Positions 40,335 to 53,279 are shown, counted from the first letter of the stretch. The stretch is DNA of 64,000 nt from Aphrophora alni (GCA_963513935.1 OY740774.1:29159949-29223948); one strand, 5' to 3'. Notes: a model not told the origin generated them from the sequence alone. Numbers and translations are program-made.

Positions 40335-40410
40335 ACCATACTGTAACATCGACCAGACAAATATCATATACAACTGTATGATATTTGTCGGGTGGATGTT
40401 ACAATATGGT
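40335..40410. repeat. Near-perfect 76-bp palindrome
   Basis: Arms of about 36 bp pair with four or five mismatches. ACCATACTGTAACATC opposes GATGTTACAATATGGT, and GACAAATATCATA opposes TATGATATTTGTC, with only a few bases between the arms. No repeat family or gene is recognised here. Confidence 0.65.
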
Positions 40411-41233
40411 ATTTGTGTAATTTACCATATTCCACGTCAAATGTATTTGTTTAATTGTGTTTCATTTCAACGTATTCTTTTCATTGGTCTGTATAATCTC
40501 TTTCTTTGTTTTCTCAGTTTTTTTAATTGTGTTACGCAATATTATGATAATACTGAAAATTTCTAAATATTTGAAAAAAAAAAATTATTTAAATTTATAT
40601 ACAGCTATTGCACCTTAGTTTAATGCTTTTTAAAGTTTCTACATAACAATGGAAATGAAGAGAAAAAAAAATTTCTTATATTACATATAATTCCATTCTT
40701 GATTTAATATAACACGAAATATGTACATATTTTTTAATTTGATGCTTTGATTCTCTGCTATGATTGTATCTTATTTTGTTTTTGTACTTGATATTCTATG
40801 TTTATGTTTAAATTAATATTTTTTCTGATGTTACATGGTTCAAGTTTATTTTCTATTTTTACTTGATTAATCGATGTTTATGTTTACATTTGCTTTAGTT
40901 AGTTAATGTTAAATAGTTATATTTGATATTGTGGTTTCATTCTGATTAATTCATGTTTATTGTATTTGATTTTCCTATTCAATGTTATATTGTACTTGTA
41001 CTTTTACTTTACCAATCTATTTAAATTTAAATTTGTTTTCCTTAACTGATATTTGTAATTTGCTCATATATTATAATCGTGTTAATTTTGCTTTAAAATC
41101 TTTCTTTTTAATGCTTGTCAACCCTTCGGACGTTCTTAGGATGATGAGATAAGTTTTTTGTTTATATTTTTGATAATACGTGACGTTTGTGTGTGAATAA
41201 AGACACATTAATACTACATATTAGTAGTATTTT

Positions 41234-41236
<3 letters not shown>

Positions 41237-41280
<44 letters not shown>
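41237..41280 (+). repeat. (AT)n microsatellite
   Basis: About 22 uninterrupted AT dinucleotides. Confidence 0.95.
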
Positions 41281-41282
<2 letters not shown>

Positions 41283-42698
41283 CATAAATATACCACATAA
41301 ATATGAAATAGTTAGAGAATGTCATGAAGTTCAGGCAAATTGGAAAATATACAACCGACTTTGAAAATAGTACCTTTAAGAGATAGTATATCCTAGATCC
41401 ATGTTGAATTTTAATGCTATAAAATATTAACTTATATTATTTCCACAGTTAGTTGTCAAACAATTATAATTCTTACGACATTTCAAACTAGAATAAATAG
41501 TGCAAATAAATTGGACAAACTTTCTCACTCACCATCCCCAAAATTGTTCATCACTTAAAATATCAGTCCGGTAGCTGTCAAGAAAAGAAAAATGGACAGC
41601 GTCTTTGAAAATTAAATATATTTAAATATATTGTAAACTCTGCGTCTTCAGCGCAGCGCAAATTTTATTTATTTAAGTCAAGCTTTAAATAACAGCTGTT
41701 AAAGTTTATTTTGGTTTTTGTCATTTATTTCTTAAGGCTAGTACGTTTGTGTCAAGAAGCTTTGAATTTCAATAAACTTTTAAGGAAATCGGTAAAGCCA
41801 ATTTTAATCAATTAAGTATTTTACCGCCATTTGTGGAGTGATGGAAACTAATATATTTTTTTTGTCTTCACTTTGAAGCCGATTTATCAAAATTTTGTGT
41901 TATCGAAAAATGGCTAAATATTTCAGGTACCAAATTTGATTAAAATTGGTCAATGCATTTGATTGTAGATAATTGTGTTTACAACAGATTGATAGACAGA
42001 CAGATATTATTCCAAAAACCCATATTTTTTATCTCAGGACACCTCCGAACTGATATATTCACAAAAAATTCGACCTAGATTTTTTTTGACGTTTACATAA
42101 CTTTATGTGTACTTTGTATATCTGAGAAAGGAAAACGTCTTGCAAGAGTATCAGTTTTTACTTTTTAAATTTACAAAACATTTCCAGTAGTCTTAATTAA
42201 TTTGTATCAACCGATAATATTATTTATCCTGTTTTTAAATGTGCTATTCATTAACATGAATATGTTTATTTTAATGAAAGTTTGTTTCAATTTAAACAAG
42301 AGTGATAGATGTCTAATAACGTAGAATTGCAATTTGACTATGTTTAGTCTACTCTATAAAGTGAATAAATGAAAAATGTAAAATATAACTATATTATGAA
42401 TTTAATTAACATTCAAAAGAAATTATGTCAAATTAACTCAATGAAGTTAGAACTAGTTTTACCTTTACCATTTTTTATATCTAATATATATTTGTTTCAC
42501 AGTTAGAGAGGCCTACTAACAAAATCGTCTCAGTGAGATTCTCTGAACTAGGTATGTGCAAAATTTTCCCATTTTTAAAATGGCCGCCACAGTTACTCTA
42601 AGTTTCCAAGTAAATGAAACTGCTGCTTTGTCTTAGGAATACATCTGGAACTCCAAACTATTAAATATAATGATGCGAAACAACCATAAGAAGTAATT

Positions 42699-42893
<195 letters not shown>

Positions 42894-42899
42894 CCATGA

Positions 42900-45800
42900 A
42901 TTCATTATAAACAGTAATTGGATCACCAGCCAACGATACCCACTTTATATCATCGTTGGGTAAGCTTAACTTTGACTACTGCTGTGATACTAACGAATAA
43001 AAAAAACAATTACATTATATGGAGCAAACCATTTATGTACAAATTATTTATATTTTATTATTTCTCCTAATTAGTGGTGTTTAGTTTAGGTGTATATCAC
43101 CTTATATTTTACTTTTTCGTTTAAGGATGTTGTTGTTATTAGCGCTAGATGTAGTCTCATTTGGTGTATAAAAACCATTTATTGATTGTTTCAAATGTAT
43201 ATCAAAAATCCATGATGCGAGATTTACTGTGAAAGATCTTATAAAGTATGGTGGAGAAATTTGCATTATTATGCAAATATGCTCAGAATTTGAATTTTTC
43301 AGATGACAATCTCAATATAAATAATTTTGTTAGATCCTGCAGGCCCTTATGTCAAGAGTTAATGGTAAAATACGGTTGTACCTGCTTCAGCTTATCGTAG
43401 TTGTAGTGTCTATACATATATATTATTACAATTTCATTAATTTACTTTAGAAAATAAAATAGAATTTATGCCATAGAGTGGGTGCAGAATTTGAAAAAGA
43501 AAAGAGTACAAAACGTATAACTCTATTGAAAATGTATAATTCCACCCTACTTGTTGCTGTTTTCAGATCCTAACTTTGATGAAACCAGAATTTATTCATT
43601 ATTTTTAACATAAAAAACAGTCTCAATTATAATGTATATATATACCACTTCACTTCTAGGTAGTATTATATACTGTATCTACTTCTACAAATTCAGGACA
43701 ACATATTTTTCATTTTCATGAAATATATAAATATTAAAATATAAATCTGTTGTTCTGAAGTGGTAGAAGTAGAAAATTCAGACCTCTTTACAAAACTCGA
43801 GTGAGTAAAACAAGTGTTTTTGAAACATTGAAAAAACTACTGTAAACCAAATTTAATGAAGGATTTTTAGAAAAGATTCATTACAATAATACATTACAAG
43901 AGACTGCCCATATATCGTTAATATTTATTAAATACATTCACACCCTTTTTTTTTTAATATTTAGGGAACTATATCTGTAAATCAACAATGACTTTTTTTA
44001 TATTTTGCCACTTACTCCGATTTTTCTTCAAAATATGATAAATTAAAATTATTTCTAATACTCTTTGATCCATTAGAGTTTAAAGATTCCTTCATACAAA
44101 CAAGTTCATGGGGACATAATAAAATTGTAGTTACCCAGTTCCATCATATAATAATACAAGCAGTTGCCCTGAATGTAATGTCCAAAAGTTGGTTTTCTGG
44201 GCTTTGTAGGAAATGATTAATTATAAGTAGATCAAGGGGTCTTATCCTGTAAGTTAAGTTTTTTAAAACAGCTATTACATGGATTTTCTTAGGCTCTTAT
44301 TTTGTACGATATATCACTACTTCCTACTCCTCGGCTTGGCTCTGACGGTCATAGTAGATACAATGTATTAAACTCCCATTCTGGTAAAGTATAACATACA
44401 GTAATTAAATAATCATAACAGAATTATAATAATTACTGAATATTCATTATCATTACACAAACATTAATTAAGAGCAGCACTGGTGTTTGATGAAACTGTC
44501 TATTCTAATTATCAAATATCGGTCTAATTTAGAGCACTGGGCCTCCGGAATCCGGATAATATCCGAACACTATGCCCCAATTAATTAACCGGCCGTACCG
44601 GAATTTGAAAGTATACATGTTTAAAAACTACACTGCACTGCACAGAACGTCTGGATGCATGTAATACAAATTCCTTCGCCGCGCGCCGTCCTGGCTAGCG
44701 ACTGTTTTCTAAAGGACAGTCTGGCTTAGACAAAAGTGAACCCTGCTCAAGTAGGTCCCGAGTTCAAGTTACATCGTCACATAGAGCTAGTTTTCTATGT
44801 TTTATGCTTTTTCCTTTTGTTATTTATATGACAGGTTTTTCGCCTTTAAACAACAAGGTAAATAAACAATCTTGATTAAAGAACGTTGTATACTTATTAA
44901 ACACGTTTTAAACCATAAAAATGAATTATTCTTTAAATAAATTTATCTGTAGAAAATGTATGTATTTATGTACTTGAATGTGACAATGTTTGCCCTGTGT
45001 GATTAACAACATTACGCGATTATTGTTCATGTTCAATTTAACCCTAATCAGGTTGATAATTACACGGAAGCTTTATTTACGACAAAGACAGAAAGTTTTC
45101 TCCCCTATAATGCGTTTATCTCTAAAACTTCTCCAATTACACTAAATATCAGAAGTGAAAACCCAAAGGGACAAAAACCCTCCCCTGTAGCAGTTAGTTA
45201 TTGTTGCTAAAGTGGTAGTATGTTGAAATATTTTTCAATGTTGGTAATGATCTTTGCAAAGTTAAATTAGGAGAACTACTAAATATTCTTGATTATGTTT
45301 TTAGATACGCTTTCTTTCAAATTCACAGGTCCTTTTATATTTGTATAAAGAGTGACTGAAAAGAAACCTGCATTCCCTTTAATTTTGTTATAAATTAATA
45401 TAGATAAACGCGGATTGCTGAAATAGTTTATAGTGAGAGGGTGATTAATGGCCACACGTTTTTAGTTTGTTTAAATTCAGAGGGTGGGAGGGTATGAGAT
45501 TTTTATCATCTGACAAACGGAAAATATTTATCATCTGATAAATTATATTTAAAAGACTAAATGCAGCAAGAAAAATTACGAGATGAAAATTTTACGATTG
45601 TTTTATTTTTAAAGTCATATACCTTTCGAACGTAATTATCTTATAAAAAAAAAGGAAAAGAAAAGAACGTACAGAATTAAACATACATATATATCAGCTA
45701 AATTTAATAAAGGATTTTATAAACCTAATTTGTAATTATGTTTTTTTTGTAACTTTATTAACTAGAAACCATGGTTTTATATTTAAGGAAAAAATATATA

Positions 45801-46720
45801 ATTTTAAAAAAATCATCAATTATTTGTTTTATGTTAGAAAGGCAGTTAAATGTTATATTTACTCACTATTGTTGCCTAAATTTTAATCTTGTCATCTTGA
45901 AAGCATATCTTCAGAGTTCTTTTTTTTATTATTATTTCTTGTTTTTGTTTAAAGGGCACAAATTATTTTTGAATATATTTTGCTACAAATATACCAGTGA
46001 GATGTTATCATTCAGTGTGACACAAAACTATTGTAACATTAACTTGTAAATACCTGCCTAATAAATAATTACTTATGTCGTTTTTAGGTTCGATTTTGGA
46101 CAATCAAACCTTTCCAAAATATAATAAGAAACACTTTCACTAAACACAATTTATTAGTGTAATATTGAGACTGGTATATAAAATTTTATGGATTACATCA
46201 ATCAGAGGTTTAAAATTCACTTAAAAATAAAACAATTTATATAACTTTTAATTAATTATATTATAAATTATACAAAGAATATTGTTATATTGAATTTATT
46301 CTTCAAAACATTTTGTAATTAGTTTTGAATTTTCATCGCAAACTGGTATAATACATTCTTTACATGATTTTTGCGTTTTCTCCATTTTTGATAGGCACCT
46401 TGATAACAAATATAACATGGTCCTACAACAATTTTTCGTCCAGTGTAATCTGTCTGTTGAGTAGACATGCCTGATTCGCTTCATGCTGTTTTCGATTGAT
46501 GCTTTTGATCGCAATCCGAGTGGTGAAATTTCTCATAATTTAAATATTTTGAGATCGTTCTTCTATCGATGGCATACATAATTATGCACTGAATTGTTGC
46601 AAAAATAATCGGCGCTCGTTTGTCTTTTTTAACCATTTTGTTATACCTTCAAAATGTTATATTATAATAATTTGATAATAATTACGCTCTAATTTGTAAA
46701 AATTATGTAGTAAATGGATT
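42900..46720. other. Intergenic DNA with a GC-richer island at 44520-44770
   Basis: The island carries CTCCGGAATCCGGATAATAT and GCCGCGCGCCG but no frame or terminal repeat that I can pair. The rest is AT-rich without supported genes. Confidence 0.5.
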
Positions 46721-46804
46721 TTCTACACGTATTCAAATCCGAATTTTGTCTTCGTCAGCATTGAGGGAAATGAACGCGCAAAACAACTAGCGTTATAGCA
46801 AACC

Positions 46805-47280
46805 ACTGGAGTTATAGTTTGATTGGTGTAGCTCGTGTATCACTGAAGAGGACGACCTTGTCGTTGAAACGCGTCTGATACTTAGGCGTATTTTTTATGA
46901 GAATTGTGTTCTGTGTGTTTGTTATACTTTTTTTTTCTTTTCTTTTTACAATTGAAACTGAACTTAGTCCATCTATCAATATTTCTATAAAATGAAAGCG
47001 TTTGTTGGCTGCACATCCTACGACGCACTCCGATACACAAAATCACTTGTTCTTGTGTTATTCACATTATTAGTCTTGTCTTAGGCTAAATCAAACGGTT
47101 TTATCTTGTCCAACCGCCTAACTTGAACTGAATTGTCGAGAACTTGTAGCATCTCGATATTATGGTGCTTTTGCAGTCATTTTGATATGTTTGAATAATT
47201 TTGATGTTGCTTCTTTTTGCACAGTTTGTTATACTGTATAATTTTTCTCATAAGTCAAACTCAACATTTAATATTAATAT
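46805..47280 (+). repeat. Hammerhead-motif repeat, copy B, split by an insertion
   Basis: This is the same unit as copy A, with the hammerhead-like motif at 46837-46881 identical base for base. The copy is interrupted after 46928 and resumes at 47236. Removing the insert and one copy of its duplication restores the order seen at 37.6 kb. An opposite-strand motif of similar form (CTGACGAAG then TTTGAATACGTG) lies just left at about 46726-46760. The two motifs are thus head to head, as in other copies. Confidence 0.7.
46929..47223 (-). mobile_element. Retroposed insert (SINE-like or processed copy) with poly(A) and 12-bp target duplication
   Basis: The 295-bp insert is flanked by identical 12-bp repeats GTTTGTTATACT (46917-46928 and 47224-47235). 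In the uninterrupted copy at 37.6 kb this word occurs once. The insert begins on the plus strand with a T-rich run, that is, an A-rich tail (interrupted by G) on the minus strand, so it was inserted by target-primed reverse transcription in minus orientation. No pol III boxes are obvious. Near the 3' end the minus strand encodes ECVVGCAANKRFHF. The C-x3-C spacing and following NKR resemble the start of a THAP zinc finger, suggesting a processed-transcript origin, but this is a weak match. Confidence 0.75.
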
Positions 47281-47639
47281 AAAGTAAGTACATTTAGAAA
47301 TTCAGGCACAATATGAGTTCTTAGAGGAGCCATTTTACGCTTTTTATAAACCTAAAGTGATTTGTGGTTTTTGTAAGCGCTAAGTCATATCTGAATCAGA
47401 TCCCGGTGTACTTATTAACGTAATTATTATAATATAACATTTTGAGGGTACAACAAAATGATTAAAATGCTAGCACTTGGGCTATCTGTAGCAAACCGTT
47501 ATTAAGTTGACTAAAACATCAGTATTACCGGCGAGAAGATAAATCAGTACCATATTCCAATTGTATACTTTTCAACTTATATCTGAGGTCTTTTTTTAAG
47601 ATGTTACAATTACCTTGACTTGTTAATAAAGCTTAGAAT

Positions 47640-47800
47640 CGTTCTCATTTAAAAAGGGGGATCTATTTTTCGTTGAAAGGTTCACATTAGAAAGCGGCGT
47701 GGGGAAATTATTTTCCCCTCCACTTACGCCCTTCTCCCGCACTCCCCGCCCATGGCGCAAGGGTAAGTTCAAGTGCCAGCATTCGCGCCGGTATCTGTAT
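47640..47800. other. GC-rich island
   Basis: CCCGCACTCCCCGCCCATGG and GCGCCGGTATC stand out from the AT-rich surroundings. A donor-like AAGGGTAAGT follows ATGGCG at 47752. No downstream exon was identified, so a promoter or first exon is only a possibility. Confidence 0.25.
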
Positions 47801-48439
47801 TTAAAAAAATTACTAAGAAATATGTAAATATTTTCCCCCAATATTATTTATGAATGATGCCTTTACTGGATTGTTTAATAATAAAGAACCTTCGCAACGC
47901 TGTCGTAAAATCCTTATATCTTCTTAAATTTTTATTAACATAACACATTTCGACTAAATGTCAAACACTGTAACTGTTTTAGAACAACGTTAATAAATTA
48001 AAACTGATACACGTTTAAAATAATTGATATATTATCCTAAAATGATTTTTCAAAATCGGCGCGCTGGAAACAAAGTATTAATAAAACGCGTGAATACGGA
48101 TAAAAAAAAAAATGATGATGACCTCCAAAAATAAATACAATATTAACTTTGTCCAATTAAATTCTGTTTTATATATTACACACAAGTAAAATAATCAAAT
48201 TAGATTCTTAAGGCTCAAAAATGGCCAAGATATGTTCGAAACTTAATAGTGAAACATTCTCACCAATCATAATACATTCTTTAAATTGTAAGGAAAGAAT
48301 TATCGTAGAATCAAGTTATTATTAAAAACTTAAATATTGAATTTTATTTCAAATCAATGTCATGGTCTGACTTTGAACATTGAGGAAAAGAATCTGTCGG
48401 TCTTCATCATCTTGTAAAAAAATAAAATAAATAGTTTTA

Positions 48440-48610
48440 GCCCTCGAATGTTCTAATAGGATTAGGGTCGGAAGATAACAAAGAGTCTAAGTAGCAAGAG
48501 TTGGTAAAGAAAGATGTAATAGGAATCTAACCCAAAACACCTTGAACAAAGGTGAAATCCAGTTAGGGCCGTCACTATAGGGAGCCCTTGGGGGGTAGTT
48601 TATTTTGGTC
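48440..48610 (-). repeat. Dispersed repeat R1
   Basis: The reverse complement reads GGGTTAGATTCCTATTAC in its middle and CATTCGAGGGCTAAAAC at its end, the R1 order of words. It ends near the GC-richer GGAGCCCTTGGGGGG at about 48580-48597. Confidence 0.5.
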
Positions 48611-49329
48611 TGAGTTATGTAAAACTCAATTACAAAAATATGTAAATGTGCAGTGTATATTTACTCTTTTTCAAATAAGGTCACATAAAATGGAGCAACT
48701 TTTCCAATCTATCAAAAATTGAATGAGGCACTGTCTAAAATTACCAAATAATTTTTTATGTACAAATTTTAAAAGAAACAAAATTGCTACAAGCTATTGC
48801 CATATATTTAGCCATGTTATTATAGAACAAAAATCGACGTACCTAATTGATATACAATCACAAATAACTTCTTTGCCACAATGGAACTGTAATGGAATAA
48901 CGGATTTCTCAATACTGTAGTCACAGTCGGTAAATGGATGTGTTCACTTTAATACCTGTGTTTTTGAGACTCGATTAAAAATACAGTAATCAAAATTTAT
49001 TAATACATAATATATTTCTCTAGTATACTTTCTATCGGATGTCAGTTTTGTATGAAACTGTATCAAATGTTATTACAGATGAATTAATATCTAATAGGGC
49101 CTAAATGTATTTGTTGATATAAAAATGTATGTTATTTCTGATATCAACGTTCACAACAAATAAAAAAAAGTAAAAATACATATGGCACTTATGATAAAAT
49201 ATTTGAACAAATGTATCAAATCTAATTAATCATTGGTTTCAAGTTTGAAGTAATAGATTTCCTATCAAGAATGGCATCTGAAATAAAATATTTTGACATA
49301 AAAGACTAATCTGTTTCCTTCTTTTGCAT

Positions 49330-49945
49330 TTAGTTTTTGTAGAATTCTTTCCATCTGAACTTTGTCATCTGATCTTTCCATTAAATAACACCGTGAAACT
49401 GTGACTCTTCGCTGATGACAGTTGGATAGAAGAGAACCGTTGTTCGGAAAGTGGAGAATTGCAGTCAACACCAACAAAACTGTAGCCATTCGATTTAGAG
49501 ATACACGTAACACACCTGGAAAAACAGGTCAGCTTCTTAAGTGTTATACTTGACAGGAGATTAAACTTCAATACACATGTGAAACATTTATACGGAGAGC
49601 AAGATTCACTCGTTTCAACTTTACCCAGTCATCAGTGGCACAAGCCCACTTACCTATCATGACTTGACTGACCATGTACAAAACCTACATTCTACACATA
49701 ACAGCCTACGCAGCCCCAGCTTGGCACTCCTTACTAAGTGCCTCAGGAACGAAACGGCTGGAATATTTCCAAAACTCAGTGCTCAGAAGCATAATCAACT
49801 CCTCGTGCATGATAAGTCAGAAATCTCCTATGGTTTGAAAGTCCCACATTCGAGGAGTTCGTCCTCAAGCTGACGAAAACTCCAAGTTCCAACCTTGCGC
49901 TTATGTCATCAATCGTGACAATAAACATCTCCTATCCCCTTAAAT
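49330..49945 (+). pseudogene. Non-LTR retrotransposon (Jockey-like) reverse transcriptase remnant
   Basis: Reverse-transcriptase words occur in the correct order but in shifting frames. LFADD at 49405-49419 is the catalytic YADD-type motif. From 49452 WRIAVNTNKTVAIRF is the usual W-x-I-x-x-N-x-x-KT motif. Then follow ILDRRLNFNTHVKHL, the L-G-V-x-L-D-x-x-L motif, and near 49680-49800 YKTYIL, YAAPAWHSL and a KRLEYFQN phrase typical of the thumb region of Jockey-clade proteins. At least three frame changes and in-frame stops separate them. The upstream palm region and the endonuclease are missing. It is a dead 5'-truncated copy. Confidence 0.75.
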
Positions 49946-49949
49946 ACTT

Positions 49950-50045
49950 TAATAGCTTAAATGAAAAAGGGAGTCGGTCAAGAGACCTGAGAGGGATCTA
50001 ACCTAAGACTTGAAGAAGAAAGGCCTTACGTCCAGCTAGATAATT
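49950..50045 (-). repeat. Dispersed repeat R1, partial, inverted relative to its neighbour
   Basis: The reverse complement has TTATCTAGCTGGACG, TAGGTTAGATCCCTCTCAGG and CTCTTGACCGACTCCC, matching R1. It faces the plus-strand R1 copy starting near 50190, forming an inverted pair about 145 bp apart directly downstream of the reverse-transcriptase remnant. Confidence 0.5.
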
Positions 50046-50189
50046 TGGAGTTGCAAGAACCAAAAATATTATTTTTGAAGGGAGTATATGTCAAAGTTTA
50101 GGCTCTATTTAAATATCCTTTAAAATAATAAAGTATAATTACAAAATTTTTACTAAAGGGGTATTTATTTAACCAACTTATTCCTTCCC

Positions 50190-50665
50190 TCAGCGACTCT
50201 CTAATCATGAGTACCGGCTTGGAAATCCCTAGGGACCCTAGCTGTATCTACTCCATTTTTCATTTAATCATGGGTTAGATAAGATTGATAATAAAACTCA
50301 AACAAAAGATCACATAAAAATTAAGTTTACTTAATCAAAAGCTTTTCAACGACAAAGTCGCCATCCTCAGTGTCAGTGATACAAAACTGAAGTTATAGTT
50401 TAGTTATAGTAGCTCATGTGTCACTGAGGATGCTGTCATCGTCGTTGAAACGCGTTTGATTGGGCAAAGGTAATTTTTGTGAGTCTTTGTGTTCAAGTTT
50501 TATTTTATCTAATATTATCTCACAAGTCAAGCTCAATGGGTTATATACCCCTCTTTTATCTTTCTTGTGAGGTCTCTCTTGACGAGCTTTTTTCTTTGTG
50601 GAGCCTGACGCTATTATCCTATTCGAGGGCTAGAGGTCTTTATTCTATGTTCCTTTCCAACTAAA
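50190..50665 (+). repeat. Dispersed repeat R1, split by a foldback insertion
   Basis: The left part is 50190-50281 (GAGTACCGGCTTGGAAATCC and CATGGGTTAGAT). The right part is 50536-50665 (CCCCTCTTTTATCTTTCTTG, GAGGTCTCTCTTGACGAGC, TTCGAGGGCTAGAGG). Joined at the duplicated ATGGGTTA word they follow the order of the copies at 5.4 and 34.8 kb. Confidence 0.6.
50282..50535. mobile_element. Foldback insertion with two opposed hammerhead-like motifs, copy E
   Basis: This 254-bp segment interrupts an R1 repeat. It is flanked by ATGGGTTAGATA (50270-50281) and ATGGGTTATATA (50536-50547), a target duplication with one mismatch. Its two arms are inverted copies of the hammerhead-motif unit. The left arm (minus, motif about 50332-50382) has core CTGAGGA, GGCGACTTTGTCG, GAAA. 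The right arm (plus, about 50416-50465) has core CTGAGGA and GAAACGCG. The loop lies near 50385-50405. The right arm continues through TCTCACAAGTCAAGCTCA, the shared family terminus; the left arm lacks about 20 bp of that end. Confidence 0.65.
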
Positions 50666-50689
50666 GCGCTGATGAGTGAGCAGTTTTTA

Positions 50690-53279
50690 GCTTTTAAAAT
50701 AACAAAACTATACCAACAAAATATACCAACTTATTCACCATAAGAATTGCATGATTATAATACAGTAAAAAGAAAAACAAATATTCTCTAGTAAAAATAG
50801 GAAAGAAAAGGACATTCTTGATTTTTTTGTACAGATCTCATTATATGATTTAAACTACCTTTCGTATTTATTACTAAGACTTAATAGTAAACTTCTACAA
50901 AATCACAACAGGACTTTAGGTTTCTAATACTTTTAAAACCATTAGGTATTATAATAATATAAATAATAAATCTTTCTTTACTATAATGTAAAATATTATA
51001 TTATAAAATAATATATTCTTTCAAGTTATTTTATTTTATTTATTTATTTTTTTAAAACTTCTTAAATTTTAATTAACTTTCTAAATGAAACAGAATTACC
51101 TCTTGGCTCTACTCAATTCAAGCTAATTGGTTAATTTGGAATATGGATGGTTATTAAAATTAAATAAATAAAGGCTAAATTCAGTTTCTTACTTTCTAGG
51201 TTCAAACATTAATAAATAATAAGATATGATGTTATATTAACATAATAACAATAATTTTATTAGAATTTAACATACAATATTGGATCAAAATTTGTTAAGA
51301 TTTAACTCTCTTTTAGAGTTCATGAAATTTGTAATAAAGTTTGTAGTATTATAGGCCTCTAGGCTTAGCTCAATTTAACAGAACACATTGACTCAAAGAA
51401 TACAATATTAATTAGGCTAGATCTCGGGGTAGGCACTCGGCTGGCATGGTTGTGTTATACAACTATAACGCATAAATAAATTGAAATGATTAAAATTCTA
51501 AAAAAAAATTTAATTAAAGTTCACAAGAAATGTTGAATTGATAATTTTGAAGTAGATACAGGCCTTTGAATTTGGTAAATGTTTAGAATAGTTAATTAAC
51601 AGAGCATACCATGCTCTGTACAGTTCACACTGACTCTAATCACTAATTTAGACACAAATATTATAAAGAAAACTTTGGATGTTAATTTGGCTTCTGTACT
51701 CTGGTCTCCACAATGTTACTATACGATTTCTTTTAAAACATGGCGCCTCGTTGTGTTGCGGAGTGGTTTTTTTTAAAACTTTAAGTGAGATCGTTTGTTG
51801 AAACGGTTGGGGTTCTTCCGCGGCACCATATAGTACCTTTTTTTTCTTCTTTTCTTGGCCATTGGCAATTTGGGGTTGTAATAATCATTTCTTGCGTTCG
51901 TATTTGTTGTTTTGTATTAATTTGTTTATTAATTACACATTATTTAACTAATTTAAGGGTGATTTAGACCGCGTACATACATATCAGCTGATCTATCTTA
52001 ATACAAGGTTGACTAAATGACTACATCAGTAACTTATTTCTTCTTCCTCAATATTTTACAATGTTTGCAATTAAAACTAACAGATGTTTTTGCATACAAA
52101 TAATTTATAAGTAGTGGTATCTTAGAGTAATTTACAGTCTGATCGTTCTATTTAGTACTTCGAAATATGGTTACATATATTTTGGAGAATGGCCGTAGGC
52201 CGTTTTCGTGTTTAACATTGCAAACTCACTGTTCCTTATAAGTAGTGATTTGTTTGTAAATAAAGTTTGGGATCTTATGAAATGATTTTAAATAAAGATA
52301 TGTGATGTTATGGTTGTGTAGTGGTGTGGTTAATTTGTGTGTCAGCGTCTAAATTTCGAATGTTTACAATTTAGAGATAGGCCTATCTTACGTCTGCTTT
52401 AGGAATGATTTGTTTTGCAATTGAATGAATATGGGTGGTTTATTAATAATAGGTTGTATATAAATGTCTGCTATTAATACTTATGAATGTAGATCGTTGT
52501 ATTCTATGCTTAATTATCCAAATCGTATATTTTTCATTTGACTTAGGTGATGTTGTTATTGTTTAATTTAGGCTAACTATCCTAACCTGTTGCATAAGTT
52601 ATTGATGTGATTTGTGCTGTTATAGTATATCCTATTAAAGTCACATTGCGTCGCTATATTTTCCTTTTGTTCCACTGACTTCCGTCATGAAGTCGCAACG
52701 TAATTCATAAAAGATCCTTCAGGCGAGCAGTTAATGAGATGCAAATAATTTTACACCTCTACGCAGCGTTTTTCTATTTTCGAGATTTCCTTTTGTGTAT
52801 TTTACGATATTAAGAACATCGGGATAAAAAAATAAATTTAACACAGAGAAAAGAATGTAAATATATTATATTAAATACATGAATTGAACATTATTTTAAT
52901 TTTAATCAACAATTGAAAGAAAACACACCAACTTCCACAATAATACATACTTGAAACAAGACGACTTTTCAATGATTATCCTCCGTTGTTACACATAAAC
53001 CAATAGGATATACCAGCTGTCAAAACGTCACGAGATGGTTGAGTAACTTTTAAACGGTAATTTAAGAAATGATTTTCGGTGTAAAAATATCGCATTCAAG
53101 CATTATAAGGATATTTCAATCTTAAATAAAAATGGGGTTTTTGGGGACAACTCAAAATTTTCAAATGTATTCCAATTTAAAATTGCAAATTAGAGGTCAC
53201 TATTAAAGGTCGCAAATTTATAATGCCAATTCAAAATGACGATCAGTCCTTATTTGAAAATTGATTTTATATTTTAAAA
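50690..53279. other. Intergenic DNA
   Basis: AT-rich with no supported gene. ATGCAAAT at 52739 is noted but one octamer is not evidence of a promoter. Confidence 0.5.

Larger units (their letters stand above)
38291..41236. other. Intergenic DNA apart from the palindrome and poly(C)
   Basis: No gene recognised. A GC-richer patch at 40020-40200 has no useful frame. Confidence 0.5.

Noticed and set aside
44520..44800. B-box-like GAGTTCAAGTTAC and GC-rich island as a tRNA-derived SINE
   Set aside because: The B box is poor, no A box is at the right distance and no tail or target duplication was found.
47740..47775. ATGGCGCAAGG/GTAAGT as a first exon
   Set aside because: One donor-like site after an ATG without a partner acceptor or coding signal is not enough.
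49265..49571. Two minus-strand frames of 68 and 82 codons
   Set aside because: They are antisense shadows of the reverse-transcriptase remnant on the plus strand.
50668..50690. CTGATGAG near the end of R1
   Set aside because: No GAAA or stem partners follow it.
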